DNA of 64,000 nt, from assembly GCF_014229645.1 (NCBI RefSeq), contig NZ_JAATOD010000001.1, forward strand, positions 1,178,001 to 1,242,000. The letters are read 5' to 3'. How positions within the stretch are numbered: the stretch's first letter is position 1; each line of letters starts with the position of its first letter. The translations under genes were made by a program, and so were the position numbers. The notes beneath the pieces were generated by a model. The model saw only the letters and a program-made list of their open reading frames with translations, did not search any database and was not told the DNA's origin. Below, one piece after another: positions 31,096-40,299 of this stretch. This stretch comes from Listeria swaminathanii (GTDB taxonomy: Bacteria; Bacillota; Bacilli; Lactobacillales; Listeriaceae).

Positions 31096-31916
31096 TAGTT
31101 TCCTCCTAATTGTTCGAGTACTGCTTCTTTCATCAGTGATCGCTCTGGTTTAATACCAGTCCATATTTCAAAGGCAAGTGCCCCTTGATTAACAAACATC
31201 GGTAAGCCGTTTTGGGTAATAGCCCCATTTTCCTTTGCTTCTTTTAGAAAAGCAGTTTCGGCTGGGTTATAAATAATATCCGAACAAATCGTTCCTTTTG
31301 ATACATTTGCCAGCGAAATTGGGCTTTTGTTTTTAGAAGCTTCTAGACCGATAGAAGTCGTTTGAATGATAATGGTAAAATCAGCCAGTCCTTGTTCTGC
31401 TTGTTGCAGGGTCATGGCGTGGTGATTAGCATTATCTTTCGTCATTTCTATCGCTTTTTCTGTGGTTCGGTTGGCAACGGTTATTTTGGCGTCTGTATGA
31501 CTTGTAAGCGCCAGATAAATTGCCTTGCTTGCTCCACCAGCACCGGTGATTAAAATAGAATCATCTTTTGTGATGGGGCGAATTTCTTCTAATCCTTCTA
31601 AGTAGCCTTTGCCATCTGTGTTGAATCCGTACCATTTGCCCTCTTTTCTAAGCACTGTATTAACTGCGCCGGAAGCTGCTGCAAGGTCCTCTAGTTCGTC
31701 TAAAAATGGTAGAATGCGTTCTTTAAATGGTGTGGTGATGTTAAAACCACGCACTCCAGAATCCATTAATTTTTTGATTTCTGTTTCAAAAGCGTCTTCT
31801 TCTATTAAAACAGAGTTATACTCCGCGTTCATTCCAAGTTCTTGGAAAATCCGATTTTGCATAGCTGGTGATAACGAGTGACGAATTGGATTTCCGATAA
31901 CAACATATTTTTCCAA
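31095..31916 (-). CDS. aroE: Shikimate dehydrogenase
   Basis: The 273-residue NADP enzyme begins MEKYVVIGNPIRHSLSPAMQN. It has the substrate motif NITTPFKE (catalytic Lys), NTDGKGYLEGL and the cofactor loop GAGGASKA with NRT for NADP. It reduces 3-dehydroshikimate in aromatic amino acid synthesis. The place between yqeH and yhbY is conserved in Bacillus. Confidence 0.97.
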   Translation of the reverse strand: MEKYVVIGNPIRHSLSPAMQNRIFQELGMNAEYNSVLIEEDAFETEIKKLMDSGVRGFNITTPFKERILPFLDELEDLAAASGAVNTVLRKEGKWYGFNTDGKGYLEGLEEIRPITKDDSILITGAGGASKAIYLALTSHTDAKITVANRTTEKAIEMTKDNANHHAMTLQQAEQGLADFTIIIQTTSIGLEASKNKSPISLANVSKGTICSDIIYNPAETAFLKEAKENGAITQNGLPMFVNQGALAFEIWTGIKPERSLMKEAVLEQLGGN

Positions 31917-31935
31917 ATGACAGGCCTCCTTAGTT

Positions 31936-33036
31936 TTAAACGAGTGATGTCCGGATTGTTGCGCTCACGCCTTCTGGAACCCAAGCAGTTACTTTTGCTC
32001 CGCCTTCTGGAATTGTCACCCAGCCAAGCCCAGAAAAGACGATATCCGCTTTTTCTTTCACAGTAAAGGAATATGGCACGAGCTTAGGTAATGTTTTCAT
32101 ACCTTCTTCGGTTGGCGGTTGAAGAACAAGTCCAGCTTGATTTTCATATAATGCTTCTGCTTTTTCTAATTTCGTGCGGTGAATTGGTAAATTGTTTGAT
32201 ACATAGACAACAAGCGATTTACGGCCACCTGAAACGTAATCCAAACGAGCAAGCGCGCCTAAGAATAAGGTTTGCTCTTCGTTTAATTGGAAAACAGCTG
32301 GTTTTATTTCTTTTTTAGGTGTAATAGCTTTTAATGTATTTGTATCAATGAAATGCGCCATTTGGTGATGGTTAATAATTCCTGGTGTGTCGACAAGAAC
32401 ATTGCCATCTGCTAATGGGATTTCGATTTTATCAAGTGTTGTTCCCGGGAATTGTGATGTCGTGATTACATTGTTTTCTCCAGATGCTTGTTTAATGATA
32501 CGATTGATAAGTGTTGATTTACCAACATTTGTACAACCAACCACATAGACATCTTGTCCGCTTCGTAATTCATCAATTTTCTCTAAAAGAGTATCGAATC
32601 CGTGGCCTTTTTCAGCGCTGACTAAAACGACATCTGTCGCCGCTAAGCCTTGCTCTTTGGCACGGGTTCTCATCCAACGTGTTAATTTATCACGTTTTAA
32701 TGATTTTGGTAACACGTCTTCTTTGTTTCCAACAAGTAATACAGGGTTGCTTCCTGCAAAACGAGGAAGTCCAGGCAACCAACTGCCATCAAAATCAAAA
32801 ATATCCACTACATAGACAATTAATGCCTGCTTCGAACTAATTTGATTTAAAATGCGTAAAAAATCATCATCTGTTAGCGCAACATCTTGAATTTCATTGT
32901 AATGTTTTAGACGAAAACATCTTTTACAAATAACTTGTTCATTATCGAGGGATGATTTTGGCGCGTAGCCAATTTTGTCTGGATCTTCAGTTTGAATAAT
33001 CGCCCCACAACCAATACATCTTATTTCTTCTGTCAA
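31936..33036 (-). CDS. yqeH: Ribosome-biogenesis GTPase YqeH
   Basis: The 366-residue circularly permuted GTPase has a zinc finger (CIGCG and CKRC), then G4 NKED, G5 SAEKGHG, G1 GCTNVGKST and G3 DTPG in that order, and a C-terminal TRAP-like domain. YqeH is needed for 30S assembly. I choose the TTG at 33036, 7 nt after GGGAGG and overlapping the yqeG stop as TTGA; the in-frame GTG upstream lies in that ribosome site. Confidence 0.93.
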   Translation of the reverse strand: MTEEIRCIGCGAIIQTEDPDKIGYAPKSSLDNEQVICKRCFRLKHYNEIQDVALTDDDFLRILNQISSKQALIVYVVDIFDFDGSWLPGLPRFAGSNPVLLVGNKEDVLPKSLKRDKLTRWMRTRAKEQGLAATDVVLVSAEKGHGFDTLLEKIDELRSGQDVYVVGCTNVGKSTLINRIIKQASGENNVITTSQFPGTTLDKIEIPLADGNVLVDTPGIINHHQMAHFIDTNTLKAITPKKEIKPAVFQLNEEQTLFLGALARLDYVSGGRKSLVVYVSNNLPIHRTKLEKAEALYENQAGLVLQPPTEEGMKTLPKLVPYSFTVKEKADIVFSGLGWVTIPEGGAKVTAWVPEGVSATIRTSLV

Positions 33037-33554
33037 AGTGATTCCTCCCACTTAATTTGGTTTTTCTTCGCTAATCGTTTTAAAATAACGCTTTCCATCA
33101 TTCGATTTAATTTTGTCGCCATTCCATCGGTTTGTTTCACAGGACGAACAAAAATAGTTGTTAATTTTTGACGATTTCCACCGAATATATCTGTCATAAT
33201 TTGATCACCAATCATCACAGTTTCTTCTGGTGTTGCATTCAGTTCTTTTAAAGCCCAGCGGAAATTAGCGCCTAAGGGTTTTTTAGCCCGCGCTAAATAA
33301 GGGACATCGATTGCTTTTGCCACACGAGCAACTCGTTCTTCGTTATTGTTAGAAAAAATCATCACTTTGATTCCTTCTTCTTTCAATATAGTAAACCAGT
33401 TGATAACTTCATCCGTTGCATCTAGTTGATCCCATGCGAGCAGCGTATTGTCAAGATCAGTTAAAATAGTAGTCTTTCCCATTTTTCGAAGCTGCTCTGC
33501 TGTTATTCCAAATGGAGTATTCAACATTTTATCTGGTGAGAATTGCTTTAACAC
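33033..33554 (-). CDS. yqeG: HAD-IIIA phosphatase YqeG
   Basis: This 173-residue HAD-superfamily protein has the nucleophile motif DLDNTLLAWD, a mid motif FSNN and the metal site MIGDQIMTDIFG. It is predicted to be a phosphatase, possibly on phosphatidylglycerophosphate or nucleotides; the role in this operon is unsettled. The start is taken as the GTG at 33554, with GAGGTG upstream and an MLKQF N-terminus as in homologues. Confidence 0.9.
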   Translation of the reverse strand: MLKQFSPDKMLNTPFGITAEQLRKMGKTTILTDLDNTLLAWDQLDATDEVINWFTILKEEGIKVMIFSNNNEERVARVAKAIDVPYLARAKKPLGANFRWALKELNATPEETVMIGDQIMTDIFGGNRQKLTTIFVRPVKQTDGMATKLNRMMESVILKRLAKKNQIKWEESL

Positions 33555-33626
33555 GTATTGGCACCTCATTCTTTTATTTAGTACAGTCTATTCTATCATA
33601 CATTCAATTAGACTAATAATCTATAA

Positions 33627-33655
33627 ATTTTACCATCTTTCTGCTTATTTTACAA
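33627..33655 (-). promoter_or_regulatory. Promoter of the yqeG operon
   Basis: TTGTAA (33650-33655), 17 bp and TAAAAT (33627-33632) on the minus strand. A further extended -10 (TGATAGAAT) lies closer to the gene. Confidence 0.75.
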
Positions 33656-33671
33656 AAAAAGCTTAGAAAAA

Positions 33672-33680
33672 TGCTATAAT
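33672..33680 (+). promoter_or_regulatory. pepF extended -10 promoter
   Basis: TG-C-TATAAT (TATAAT at 33675-33680) with only a poor -35 (TTTACA at 33649, spacer 20). It lies beside the divergent yqeG promoter. Confidence 0.65.
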
Positions 33681-33717
33681 ATGAAAGGAAACGTTATTTT
33701 TTTAAGGAGGCAAACAA

Positions 33718-35526
33718 ATGTCAAAAGATTATGCATTAACATGGGATTTAGAAAATATATATGCTGGCGGCAGCGGTTCTGAAGAATTACAGCAAACGCT
33801 TCAAGAGGTAAAAGCTGATTTAGATAGCTTTGTCGCAAATGTCGCTGAATGGGAAGTTCCTGAAAATCTGGAAGCCTCTGCAGAATTTTTACTTCTAGTT
33901 AATCAAAACGCAGATATTTCAAAAATTTTACTTACAGCAGGTTCTTTTTTAGAATGCCTTGCTTCCGCTGATATCAATGATACACGCGCAAACGAACTTT
34001 CTGCATTAATTTATCAATATGTTGCGACACTTGCAACGGCCGAAGATGAATGGCATGACAAATTTGCACAAGTTTCTGACCGTGTTTGGGACGAATTAAT
34101 GCAACAAAATGGTTTATCGCAAATTAGCTTTATTTTAAGTGAAGCGCGTGCGAATCGCCGTAAAAAAGGCAGCAAAGAACAAGAAGCGGCAATTAACTCT
34201 TTAGCTGTTGATGGTTATCGTGGCTGGTCCGACCATTATGATACAATTGTTGGTAAATTACGCATGCACATTACAATCGACGGAGAAGAAAAAGACGTTT
34301 CAGCTGGGCAAGCACTAAACTTATTAAACCATCCAGATCGCGCAGTTCGTCAAGCTGTTTTCAAAGAATATACACGTGTTTGGCAAGAAGAATCTCGTTT
34401 ATTCAGTGATACATTAAATCATTTATCTGGTTTCCGCTTAGCTACATATGAAATTCGTAAATGGGATAATATTCTGGATGAACCACTTGCGATTAATCGT
34501 TTAGATGAACAAACATTGAAATCCATGTGGAATGTTATCCAAACGAATAAACCTACTTTTGTTCGCTTTTTAGATCGAAAAGCAAACTTACTTGGATTGG
34601 AAAAGTTAAGTTTTTATGATGTCGAAGCCCCTCTTGTATTTTCAAGTGAACCAAAGAAATATACGTATCAAGAAGGCGCAAAATTTATCATTGAACAATT
34701 TAATAAATTTAGCCCGAAAATGGCAAACTTTGCGGAATCTGCTTTTGAAAAAGGTTGGATTGAAGCAGAAGATCGTGATAATAAACGTCCTGGTGGTTTT
34801 TGTACCGACTTCCCTGTCGAAAAAGAAAGCCGGATTTTCATGACGTATGACGGCGCTCCTGGAACGGTCGCGACACTTGCTCATGAACTTGGCCACGCTT
34901 TCCATTCGCACGTTATTCGCGACGAACCTTTCGAAAACACTGATTATGCCATGAACGTTGCAGAAACAGCTTCAACTTTTGCTGAAATGATTATTGCCGA
35001 TGCTTCTGTCAAGGATGCCAAAACAAAAGAAGAAAAAATCACGTTACTTGAAGATAAAATTGGTCGTAGCATCGCATTCTTTATGAATATTCATGCGCGC
35101 TTTATTTTCGAATGTAACTTCTATGAAGCACGTAAACAAGGTGTTGTTTCAGTTGATAGACTTAATTCCTTGATGGAAGAAGCGCAACGAGAAGCTTACT
35201 TGGATGCACTTGACGAATACCATCCACAATTCTGGGCTTCTAAATTACATTTTTATATTGCTGATGTACCGTTTTATAACTTCCCGTATACATTCGGTTA
35301 CTTGTTCTCGCTTGGTATTTACCATAAAGCACAAGCTGAAGGCGCTGGTTATGAAGATAAGTATATTGCACTCTTACAAGACACTGGTTCAATGACGACG
35401 GAACAACTTGCTGAAAAACATCTTGGAGTCGACTTACGTAAAGCTGATTTCTGGGAAGAAGCAGTTGCCCTTGCCGCTAAAGATGTAGAAGATTTCCTTG
35501 CTTTAACAGAAGAATACGTAAAATAA
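33718..35526 (+). CDS. pepF: Oligoendopeptidase F
   Basis: This 602-residue M3 metallopeptidase has the zinc motif HELGH (H389, H393) and a downstream Glu ligand (E416, NVAETAST). It cleaves short peptides in the cytosol. A strong AAGGAGG site lies before the ATG. It is a single-gene unit between the yqeG and mtnN operons, closed by a bidirectional terminator. Confidence 0.96.
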   Translation: MSKDYALTWDLENIYAGGSGSEELQQTLQEVKADLDSFVANVAEWEVPENLEASAEFLLLVNQNADISKILLTAGSFLECLASADINDTRANELSALIYQYVATLATAEDEWHDKFAQVSDRVWDELMQQNGLSQISFILSEARANRRKKGSKEQEAAINSLAVDGYRGWSDHYDTIVGKLRMHITIDGEEKDVSAGQALNLLNHPDRAVRQAVFKEYTRVWQEESRLFSDTLNHLSGFRLATYEIRKWDNILDEPLAINRLDEQTLKSMWNVIQTNKPTFVRFLDRKANLLGLEKLSFYDVEAPLVFSSEPKKYTYQEGAKFIIEQFNKFSPKMANFAESAFEKGWIEAEDRDNKRPGGFCTDFPVEKESRIFMTYDGAPGTVATLAHELGHAFHSHVIRDEPFENTDYAMNVAETASTFAEMIIADASVKDAKTKEEKITLLEDKIGRSIAFFMNIHARFIFECNFYEARKQGVVSVDRLNSLMEEAQREAYLDALDEYHPQFWASKLHFYIADVPFYNFPYTFGYLFSLGIYHKAQAEGAGYEDKYIALLQDTGSMTTEQLAEKHLGVDLRKADFWEEAVALAAKDVEDFLALTEEYVK

Positions 35527-35560
35527 AAAAACGCTTGGAGCTAAAACTCCAAGCGTTTTT
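35527..35560. terminator. Bidirectional terminator pepF/mtnN
   Basis: AAAAACGCTTGGAG pairs perfectly with CTCCAAGCGTTTTT around a 6-nt loop. Confidence 0.95.
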
Positions 35561-36262
35561 TTAAATTGTTTTTAGTAATTCGATGATGCAAGTAGCTGAC
35601 TGTTTCGCAGCTAAGTGAATAAACTCATCAAAAGAAATCGTTGCTTCTTGGTTAGCTAAATCGGAAATAGCACGAATAATTAAGAATGGAATATCAAATT
35701 GATACGCAACTTGCGCGATTGCCGCCGCTTCCATTTCAACAGCTTTTACATCTGGGAAAAAAGTACGGATTATTTCATGTTGATCAGGTCGCATAATGAA
35801 TGAGTCATTTGTAATTACTAGGCCATAGACCGCTTTATTTTCACTTGCAGCAAAATTTTCACGGTAAATTGTCTCTGCTTTTTTAAGAAGAACCGCATCC
35901 CCTTGGTAAAAGGCTGGCATTCTTGGTACTTGACCATACGTATAGCCAAATTCAGTTACATCAACGTCCCCGTATGCTAGGCGATCAGAAATAATAACAT
36001 CCCCAACGGCTAAACCTTCTGCCATACCACCAGCTGAGCCAGTATTAATAATTACTTCTGGTTTAAAACGGTCCGCCATAAGTGTTGTTCCAAGCGCTGC
36101 ATTTACTTTACCAATGCCTGATTCTAAAAGCACGACTTCTTTGCCAGAAATTTCGCCGACGTAAAATTTAGCGCCACCGATAACAATTTCTTCTACGCTT
36201 GGCATGGTATTTTTTAAAAGTTCCACTTCTTCTTCCATTGCTCCGATAATACCAATTGTCAT
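35561..36262 (-). CDS. mtnN: 5'-methylthioadenosine/S-adenosylhomocysteine nucleosidase
   Basis: This 233-residue nucleosidase starts MTIGIIGAMEEEVELL and has the catalytic loop VEMEAAAIAQV and RAISDLA. It cleaves MTA, SAH and 5'-deoxyadenosine, recycling methionine and making the AI-2 precursor S-ribosylhomocysteine. A terminator-like hairpin sits immediately before its ribosome site. Confidence 0.97.
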   Translation of the reverse strand: MTIGIIGAMEEEVELLKNTMPSVEEIVIGGAKFYVGEISGKEVVLLESGIGKVNAALGTTLMADRFKPEVIINTGSAGGMAEGLAVGDVIISDRLAYGDVDVTEFGYTYGQVPRMPAFYQGDAVLLKKAETIYRENFAASENKAVYGLVITNDSFIMRPDQHEIIRTFFPDVKAVEMEAAAIAQVAYQFDIPFLIIRAISDLANQEATISFDEFIHLAAKQSATCIIELLKTI

Positions 36263-36277
36263 TATGTAACCTCCAAA

Positions 36278-36313
36278 AAAGCACAGTCGTTAACAGCTAA
36301 CTTCTGTGCTTTT
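36278..36313 (-). terminator. Hairpin between yrrS and mtnN touching the mtnN ribosome site
   Basis: AAAGCACAG pairs with CTGTGCTTT, with inner pairs, followed by six Ts. The T-run joins directly to GGAGG of mtnN. Confidence 0.75.
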
Positions 36314-36944
36314 ATCTTTTGTCGTTTGTTTTAAGTTCTTCTACTTTGGTTGGTTGCCATCCTTCACCGTCAACCCATGTGATATAAACACGATATGCTT
36401 TATCCGGGTCTTCTTTAGTAGAAAGTGTTCCAATAGCCTGCGTCGCTGGATCCGCCCCTTGCTCTACGAACCAAAGAGATGTGTTCGAGATTGGGATATC
36501 CGTTGCTGCTGAAAAAGCTTTCCGTTTTTCTTGCCAATCTACACTTGTGGAACTGTAAGAATTCACATGATCACCGGTTTGTTCGGTACCAATTGGTTTC
36601 CAGTCTTTGGTAATAACTTTCGCCACATTAGGATCATCGCTTTCAGTCGTTTCCGTTGTTTTTTCATCGGAAGAGTCTTTTTCTTTTTCGGATGATTTAT
36701 CTGATTTAGCGGCATCTTCTTTTTTTGAATTGGAAGATGCCGTTTTGTTTTCTTGTTGTGCGGGGTCACTCTCTGTTTTAAACAGCACAAAATATAAACT
36801 ACCAATGATAAGTAAGCTTACCACGATAATTAAAACATTTAAGACTAAATTCGTCTTTTTTCGTTTTGTATTTTGTTGTGAACGAGATCCTTCGACCAAA
36901 TTTTGTTTAATGCGACGGTTATTTGATTGTCGTTTGTCTGCCAT
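36312..36944 (-). CDS. yrrS: YrrS-family membrane protein (DUF1510)
   Basis: The 210-residue protein has a basic cytosolic head, one membrane helix (about 28-50), an acidic Ser/Glu/Lys-rich spacer and a C-terminal DUF1510 domain (about 115-205). This domain is extracellular by prediction. Bacillus YrrS is a divisome-associated protein encoded near mltG. The start at 36944 (MADKRQSN) is preferred; another ATG lies two codons upstream. Confidence 0.88.
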   Translation of the reverse strand: MADKRQSNNRRIKQNLVEGSRSQQNTKRKKTNLVLNVLIIVVSLLIIGSLYFVLFKTESDPAQQENKTASSNSKKEDAAKSDKSSEKEKDSSDEKTTETTESDDPNVAKVITKDWKPIGTEQTGDHVNSYSSTSVDWQEKRKAFSAATDIPISNTSLWFVEQGADPATQAIGTLSTKEDPDKAYRVYITWVDGEGWQPTKVEELKTNDKR

Positions 36945-36994
36945 TTGCATTCACCACCTTATAAGTAACCGCTGTACAAAAACACCAGATAAAA

Positions 36995-37477
36995 TTAAGA
37001 TGCTGTGATTTTTTCGATTTTAACGCTCATGTCACCAGCTGGTGTTTGGATAGTTACTTCTTCCCCTTCTTTATGGCCAAGTAAACCTTTGGCAATTGGA
37101 GAATCATTGGAAATTTTACCTTCAAACGGATCTGCTTCTGCGCTACCTACGATTGTGTAAGTTTCTTCTTCGCCGTCTGGTAATTCGATGAAAGTAACTG
37201 TGTTTCCTAGTGTTACTAAACCATTATGCGCTTCTGCAGCATCAATGATTTGTGCGTTACGAATCATATTTTCAATCGTAGTGATACGACCTTCAACAAA
37301 TGCTTGTTCGTCTTTTGCGGAATCATACTCGGAGTTCTCAGATAAATCACCAAAACTACGGGCAATTTTAATCCGTTCTACTACTTCTTTCCGTTTTACT
37401 GTTTTAAGTTCTTGTAATTCATTTTCTAACTTTGCTTTCCCATCTAGGGTCATTGGAAATACTTTTTCTGTCGCCAA
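36995..37477 (-). CDS. greA: Transcription elongation factor GreA
   Basis: The 160-residue protein has the N-terminal coiled coil with [25 protein letters not shown] (acidic tip residues D and E) and the C-terminal FKBP-like domain. GreA makes stalled RNA polymerase cleave its transcript. I choose the TTG at 37477, with AAAAGGAG 9 nt upstream, which gives the family N-terminus [10 protein letters not shown]. Confidence 0.95.
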
Positions 37478-37626
37478 TCGATTTCGCTCCTTTTGTTTGT
37501 TCATTATTGTATAGAAAAGCACGGAGATATCGCTCCGCACCTTCATCAAAAATATTACTACTCGTGTGAAAGATTAACATGCCACGCTAGAAATAGCAAG
37601 CAATTGTCTCTCTTTTTACTAGGAAA

Positions 37627-37655
37627 ATTTTACCTTAATTTTCTCTATTTGACAA
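37627..37655 (-). promoter_or_regulatory. greA promoter
   Basis: TTGTCA (37650-37655), 17 bp and TAAAAT (37627-37632) on the minus strand, with about 145 nt of leader before greA. Confidence 0.75.
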
Positions 37656-37669
37656 GTGATACCTGTTGT

Positions 37670-38299
37670 TTATACATGTTTTTGCAAGATTGATTCAATT
37701 TTTGTTGTCATTAAATCGATTGCTACGTGGTTCTCGCCGCCTTCTGGAATGATAATATCGGCAAATTTTTTCGTTGGCTCAATGAATTCATTATGCATCG
37801 GTTTAACGACGGAAAGGTATTGCTCGATTACAGAATCCATCGTCCGGCCACGTTCTTTCATATCACGTAACAGCCGACGAATAAAACGAATATCGTCATC
37901 TGTATCGACATACACTTTGATATCCATTAAGTCTCTAAGTCGTTTATCTTCTAAAATTAAAATACCTTCTAAAATGATTACTTCCCGTGGTTCTTGGATT
38001 TCTACTTCTTCTTTTCGTGTATATTTGGCATAGTCGTAAATTGGTTTTTCGATTGTTTCATAACGACGTAGCGCCGCAATATGCGAAATAAGTAAATCAG
38101 TATCAAAGGCTAACGGATGATCATAGTTCACTTTTAATCTATCTTCAAAACTAATGTTTGCTTGGTCGTGATAATAGACGTCTTGGGCAATCATCAAAAT
38201 CGAGTGACCGCTAAAATGGTCGCAAATCGCTTTTGTTACGCTAGTCTTTCCTGAACCTGAACCGCCAGTTACGCCGACTACGATTGGTTTTTTTGTCAT
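37670..38299 (-). CDS. udk: Uridine kinase
   Basis: This 209-residue P-loop kinase has GGSGSGKTS near its start and the nucleoside site [11 protein letters not shown]. It phosphorylates uridine and cytidine with ATP or GTP in salvage. Its ATG overlaps the stop of the methyltransferase gene (ATGA). Confidence 0.96.
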   Translation of the reverse strand: MTKKPIVVGVTGGSGSGKTSVTKAICDHFSGHSILMIAQDVYYHDQANISFEDRLKVNYDHPLAFDTDLLISHIAALRRYETIEKPIYDYAKYTRKEEVEIQEPREVIILEGILILEDKRLRDLMDIKVYVDTDDDIRFIRRLLRDMKERGRTMDSVIEQYLSVVKPMHNEFIEPTKKFADIIIPEGGENHVAIDLMTTKIESILQKHV

Positions 38300-38949
38300 G
38301 ATACGCCTCCAGTTTTCTTTCTTTTGGAAATAGATAAGCCGTCCCCGAGTGGAATGGTAGTTGTGTCAAAATCAGGATGTGTTACTAAGAAATCATTAAA
38401 ATGGCGCATTTTTCTAGCAACACGTAATTTGCGTTGTTTTTCTGGTGACATATCCAGCGCTAATCCTTTGAAAAGAACATTATCACTGTAAATAACCCCA
38501 TTTTCAGCTAAAGAATCGGTATAAATATGGAAAAATTTCTCGTATTGCGCTTTGGCTGCGTCAATAAAAATCGCGTCAAACGGACCGTATGCCAAAATTT
38601 CTTCTGCGCCTTCAATAGCATCTGTTAAGAGTGGTTTTACTCTGTCAGCAGCTCCGTAACGTTGAATATTATGTACGGCTTGTTTGTATCGTTCTTCATC
38701 GCGTTCAACAGTAATAATTTCTACATCTGGAAGTTTATCTGCCATTTTTAAAGCAGAATAACCAATTGCTGTTCCGAGTTCTAATATCCGCTTTGGCTTT
38801 TGAATATCCAAAATCTGTAATAAGCAATATAAAGAATCTGGCTCCATAATGGGCACTTCATTTTCCGCAGCATAGGCCTCTAGCTCTTCAAAAAAAGGCG
38901 TGCTCTTAGGAATATGTTTTAATAAATAATCATGAATAATATCATTCAC
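38296..38949 (-). CDS. O-methyltransferase (YrrM, tRNA hydroxyuridine methyltransferase TrmR-like)
   Basis: The 217-residue class I methyltransferase has [16 protein letters not shown] and VERDEERY for SAM, and the metal-binding DAAKAQY. It is orthologous by position to Bacillus YrrM (TrmR), which methylates 5-hydroxyuridine in the wobble position of tRNA; that is inferred from context. The start is GTG (38947-38949). The stop overlaps udk. Confidence 0.9.
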   Translation of the reverse strand: MNDIIHDYLLKHIPKSTPFFEELEAYAAENEVPIMEPDSLYCLLQILDIQKPKRILELGTAIGYSALKMADKLPDVEIITVERDEERYKQAVHNIQRYGAADRVKPLLTDAIEGAEEILAYGPFDAIFIDAAKAQYEKFFHIYTDSLAENGVIYSDNVLFKGLALDMSPEKQRKLRVARKMRHFNDFLVTHPDFDTTTIPLGDGLSISKRKKTGGVS

Positions 38950-38976
38950 TGCTAGGATCCCCTATCTTTTAACAAA

Positions 38977-39021
38977 CAAAGCACCTGCCAAAAACATGCG
39001 AAACATGCTTCTGACAAGTGG
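38977..39021 (-). terminator. Hairpin between mltG and the methyltransferase gene
   Basis: CACTTGTCA pairs with TGGCAGGTG (G-U pairs included) and an inner AAGCATG with CATGTTT, followed by a broken T-run. It is probably a partial terminator. Confidence 0.6.
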
Positions 39022-39026
39022 TTGTT

Positions 39027-40097
39027 TTAATTATTTTTCGTAATATGCTCTTCTTTTAGTTTATTATGCTCTTCTAATGTTTTGGAGAAATAAACTTTGC
39101 CTGTTTTCGTGTTGGCTAAGAAGTACAAGTAGTCACTTTTTTCTGGGTAAAGAGCAGCTTCCATAGAAGTATCGCCACTATTGGAAATGGGACCTGGTGG
39201 TAAGCCGTTGTTTTTGTATGTGTTATATGGCGATTCTACTTCTAAATCTTTATAGGTTGTTTTACTTTTGTGTTCACCAAGCGCATAAAGAACGGTTGGA
39301 TCAGTTTGCAAGCGCATATCTTTTGCTAAACGATTATAAAAAACGCTAGCAATCATTTTGCGGTCTACGTTTTCTGTTGCTTCTTTTTCGATAATAGAAG
39401 ACATCGTTAAGAATTTGTGTACCGACATTTTTTGTTTGGTTAATTCATCGCGGTATTTAGCAACATTCACATCTGTCGCTTTGACCATTTCAGTAATGAT
39501 TTCTTCAGCAGATACATCGGTTCCTTTGAATGTATACGTGGCTGGGTATAGATAACCTTCTAATGGATGTTTAATAGATTTATTTAAAACATCATTGGTT
39601 ACTGTGTCTGGATATGCTTTAATCATGGACGCAACAAATGTCGGGTCATCCATTGTTTTAAGCACATCAGCTTTTTTAAGTTTTGGTTGGTAAGCAACGA
39701 TTCTATCTGCAATTTGATCCAGTGTATAACCCTCTGGAACGACTAATTTCGCAGGTGCAACCGTCTTACCTTCTTGCATTTTCTTAACGATTTGATCCGT
39801 GTTCATCGCTGGGCTTAATTCGTAATTTCCAGCTTTTAAATTCGTATCATTATTGTATTTTACATAAAACGAGAAAATAGAAGCGTTGTTAATTACTTTT
39901 TTGTCTTCTAAAATAGTAGAAATATCAGAAATACTAGAGCCAGCTGGGATTTCTACGGTGATTTTCTCTTTGCTTGCTTCATTTTTGGGTTCCAGTTGCG
40001 ATTTTACATAATAATAGCCTGAAAAAGTTGCAATCACTAGAATTAAAATAATAATAGAAATAATAATTGTAATTTTCTTACCTTTTGTATTCTTCAT
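39027..40097 (-). CDS. mltG: Endolytic murein transglycosylase MltG
   Basis: This 356-residue protein has one N-terminal membrane helix (about 9-28), a LysM-like segment and the YceG domain with the catalytic-Glu motif SSIIEKEA and FYNRLAKDMRLQTDPTVLYA. MltG cuts nascent glycan strands and so sets their length. The ATG at 40095-40097 is chosen over one four codons upstream. Confidence 0.94.
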   Translation of the reverse strand: MKNTKGKKITIIISIIILILVIATFSGYYYVKSQLEPKNEASKEKITVEIPAGSSISDISTILEDKKVINNASIFSFYVKYNNDTNLKAGNYELSPAMNTDQIVKKMQEGKTVAPAKLVVPEGYTLDQIADRIVAYQPKLKKADVLKTMDDPTFVASMIKAYPDTVTNDVLNKSIKHPLEGYLYPATYTFKGTDVSAEEIITEMVKATDVNVAKYRDELTKQKMSVHKFLTMSSIIEKEATENVDRKMIASVFYNRLAKDMRLQTDPTVLYALGEHKSKTTYKDLEVESPYNTYKNNGLPPGPISNSGDTSMEAALYPEKSDYLYFLANTKTGKVYFSKTLEEHNKLKEEHITKNN

Positions 40098-40132
40098 TAT
40101 AGACCTCATTTCATTGAAAACAATTCTAATCT

Positions 40133-40161
40133 ATTATACCGATTATCTAAAAAAAATGCTA
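40133..40161 (-). promoter_or_regulatory. mltG promoter
   Basis: TATAAT (40133-40138) on the minus strand, 17 bp from a weak -35 TAGCAT. Confidence 0.5.
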
Positions 40162-40187
40162 TTCAATACGGAAAATTTTCTTAAAAA

Positions 40188-40216
40188 GTGACGTTTTTAT
40201 TTTTTTTCGGTATAAT
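40188..40216 (+). promoter_or_regulatory. Promoter of the DedA gene
   Basis: GTGACG (40188-40193), 17 bp and TATAAT (40211-40216). The leader of about 80 nt contains an imperfect stem (40241-40269). Confidence 0.7.
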
Positions 40217-40299
40217 AAGTAACGTGATTTAACGAACAAGACAGAATCAGTCAAAGACTTGCTTCTGCCAATTAATTAAATATTGAAGGAGTCTTTTGG

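Noticed and set aside
40217-40299. Imperfect stem in the leader of the DedA gene as a riboswitch
   Set aside because: The stem has several mismatches and no terminator or ribosome-site overlap; it fits no known riboswitch class.
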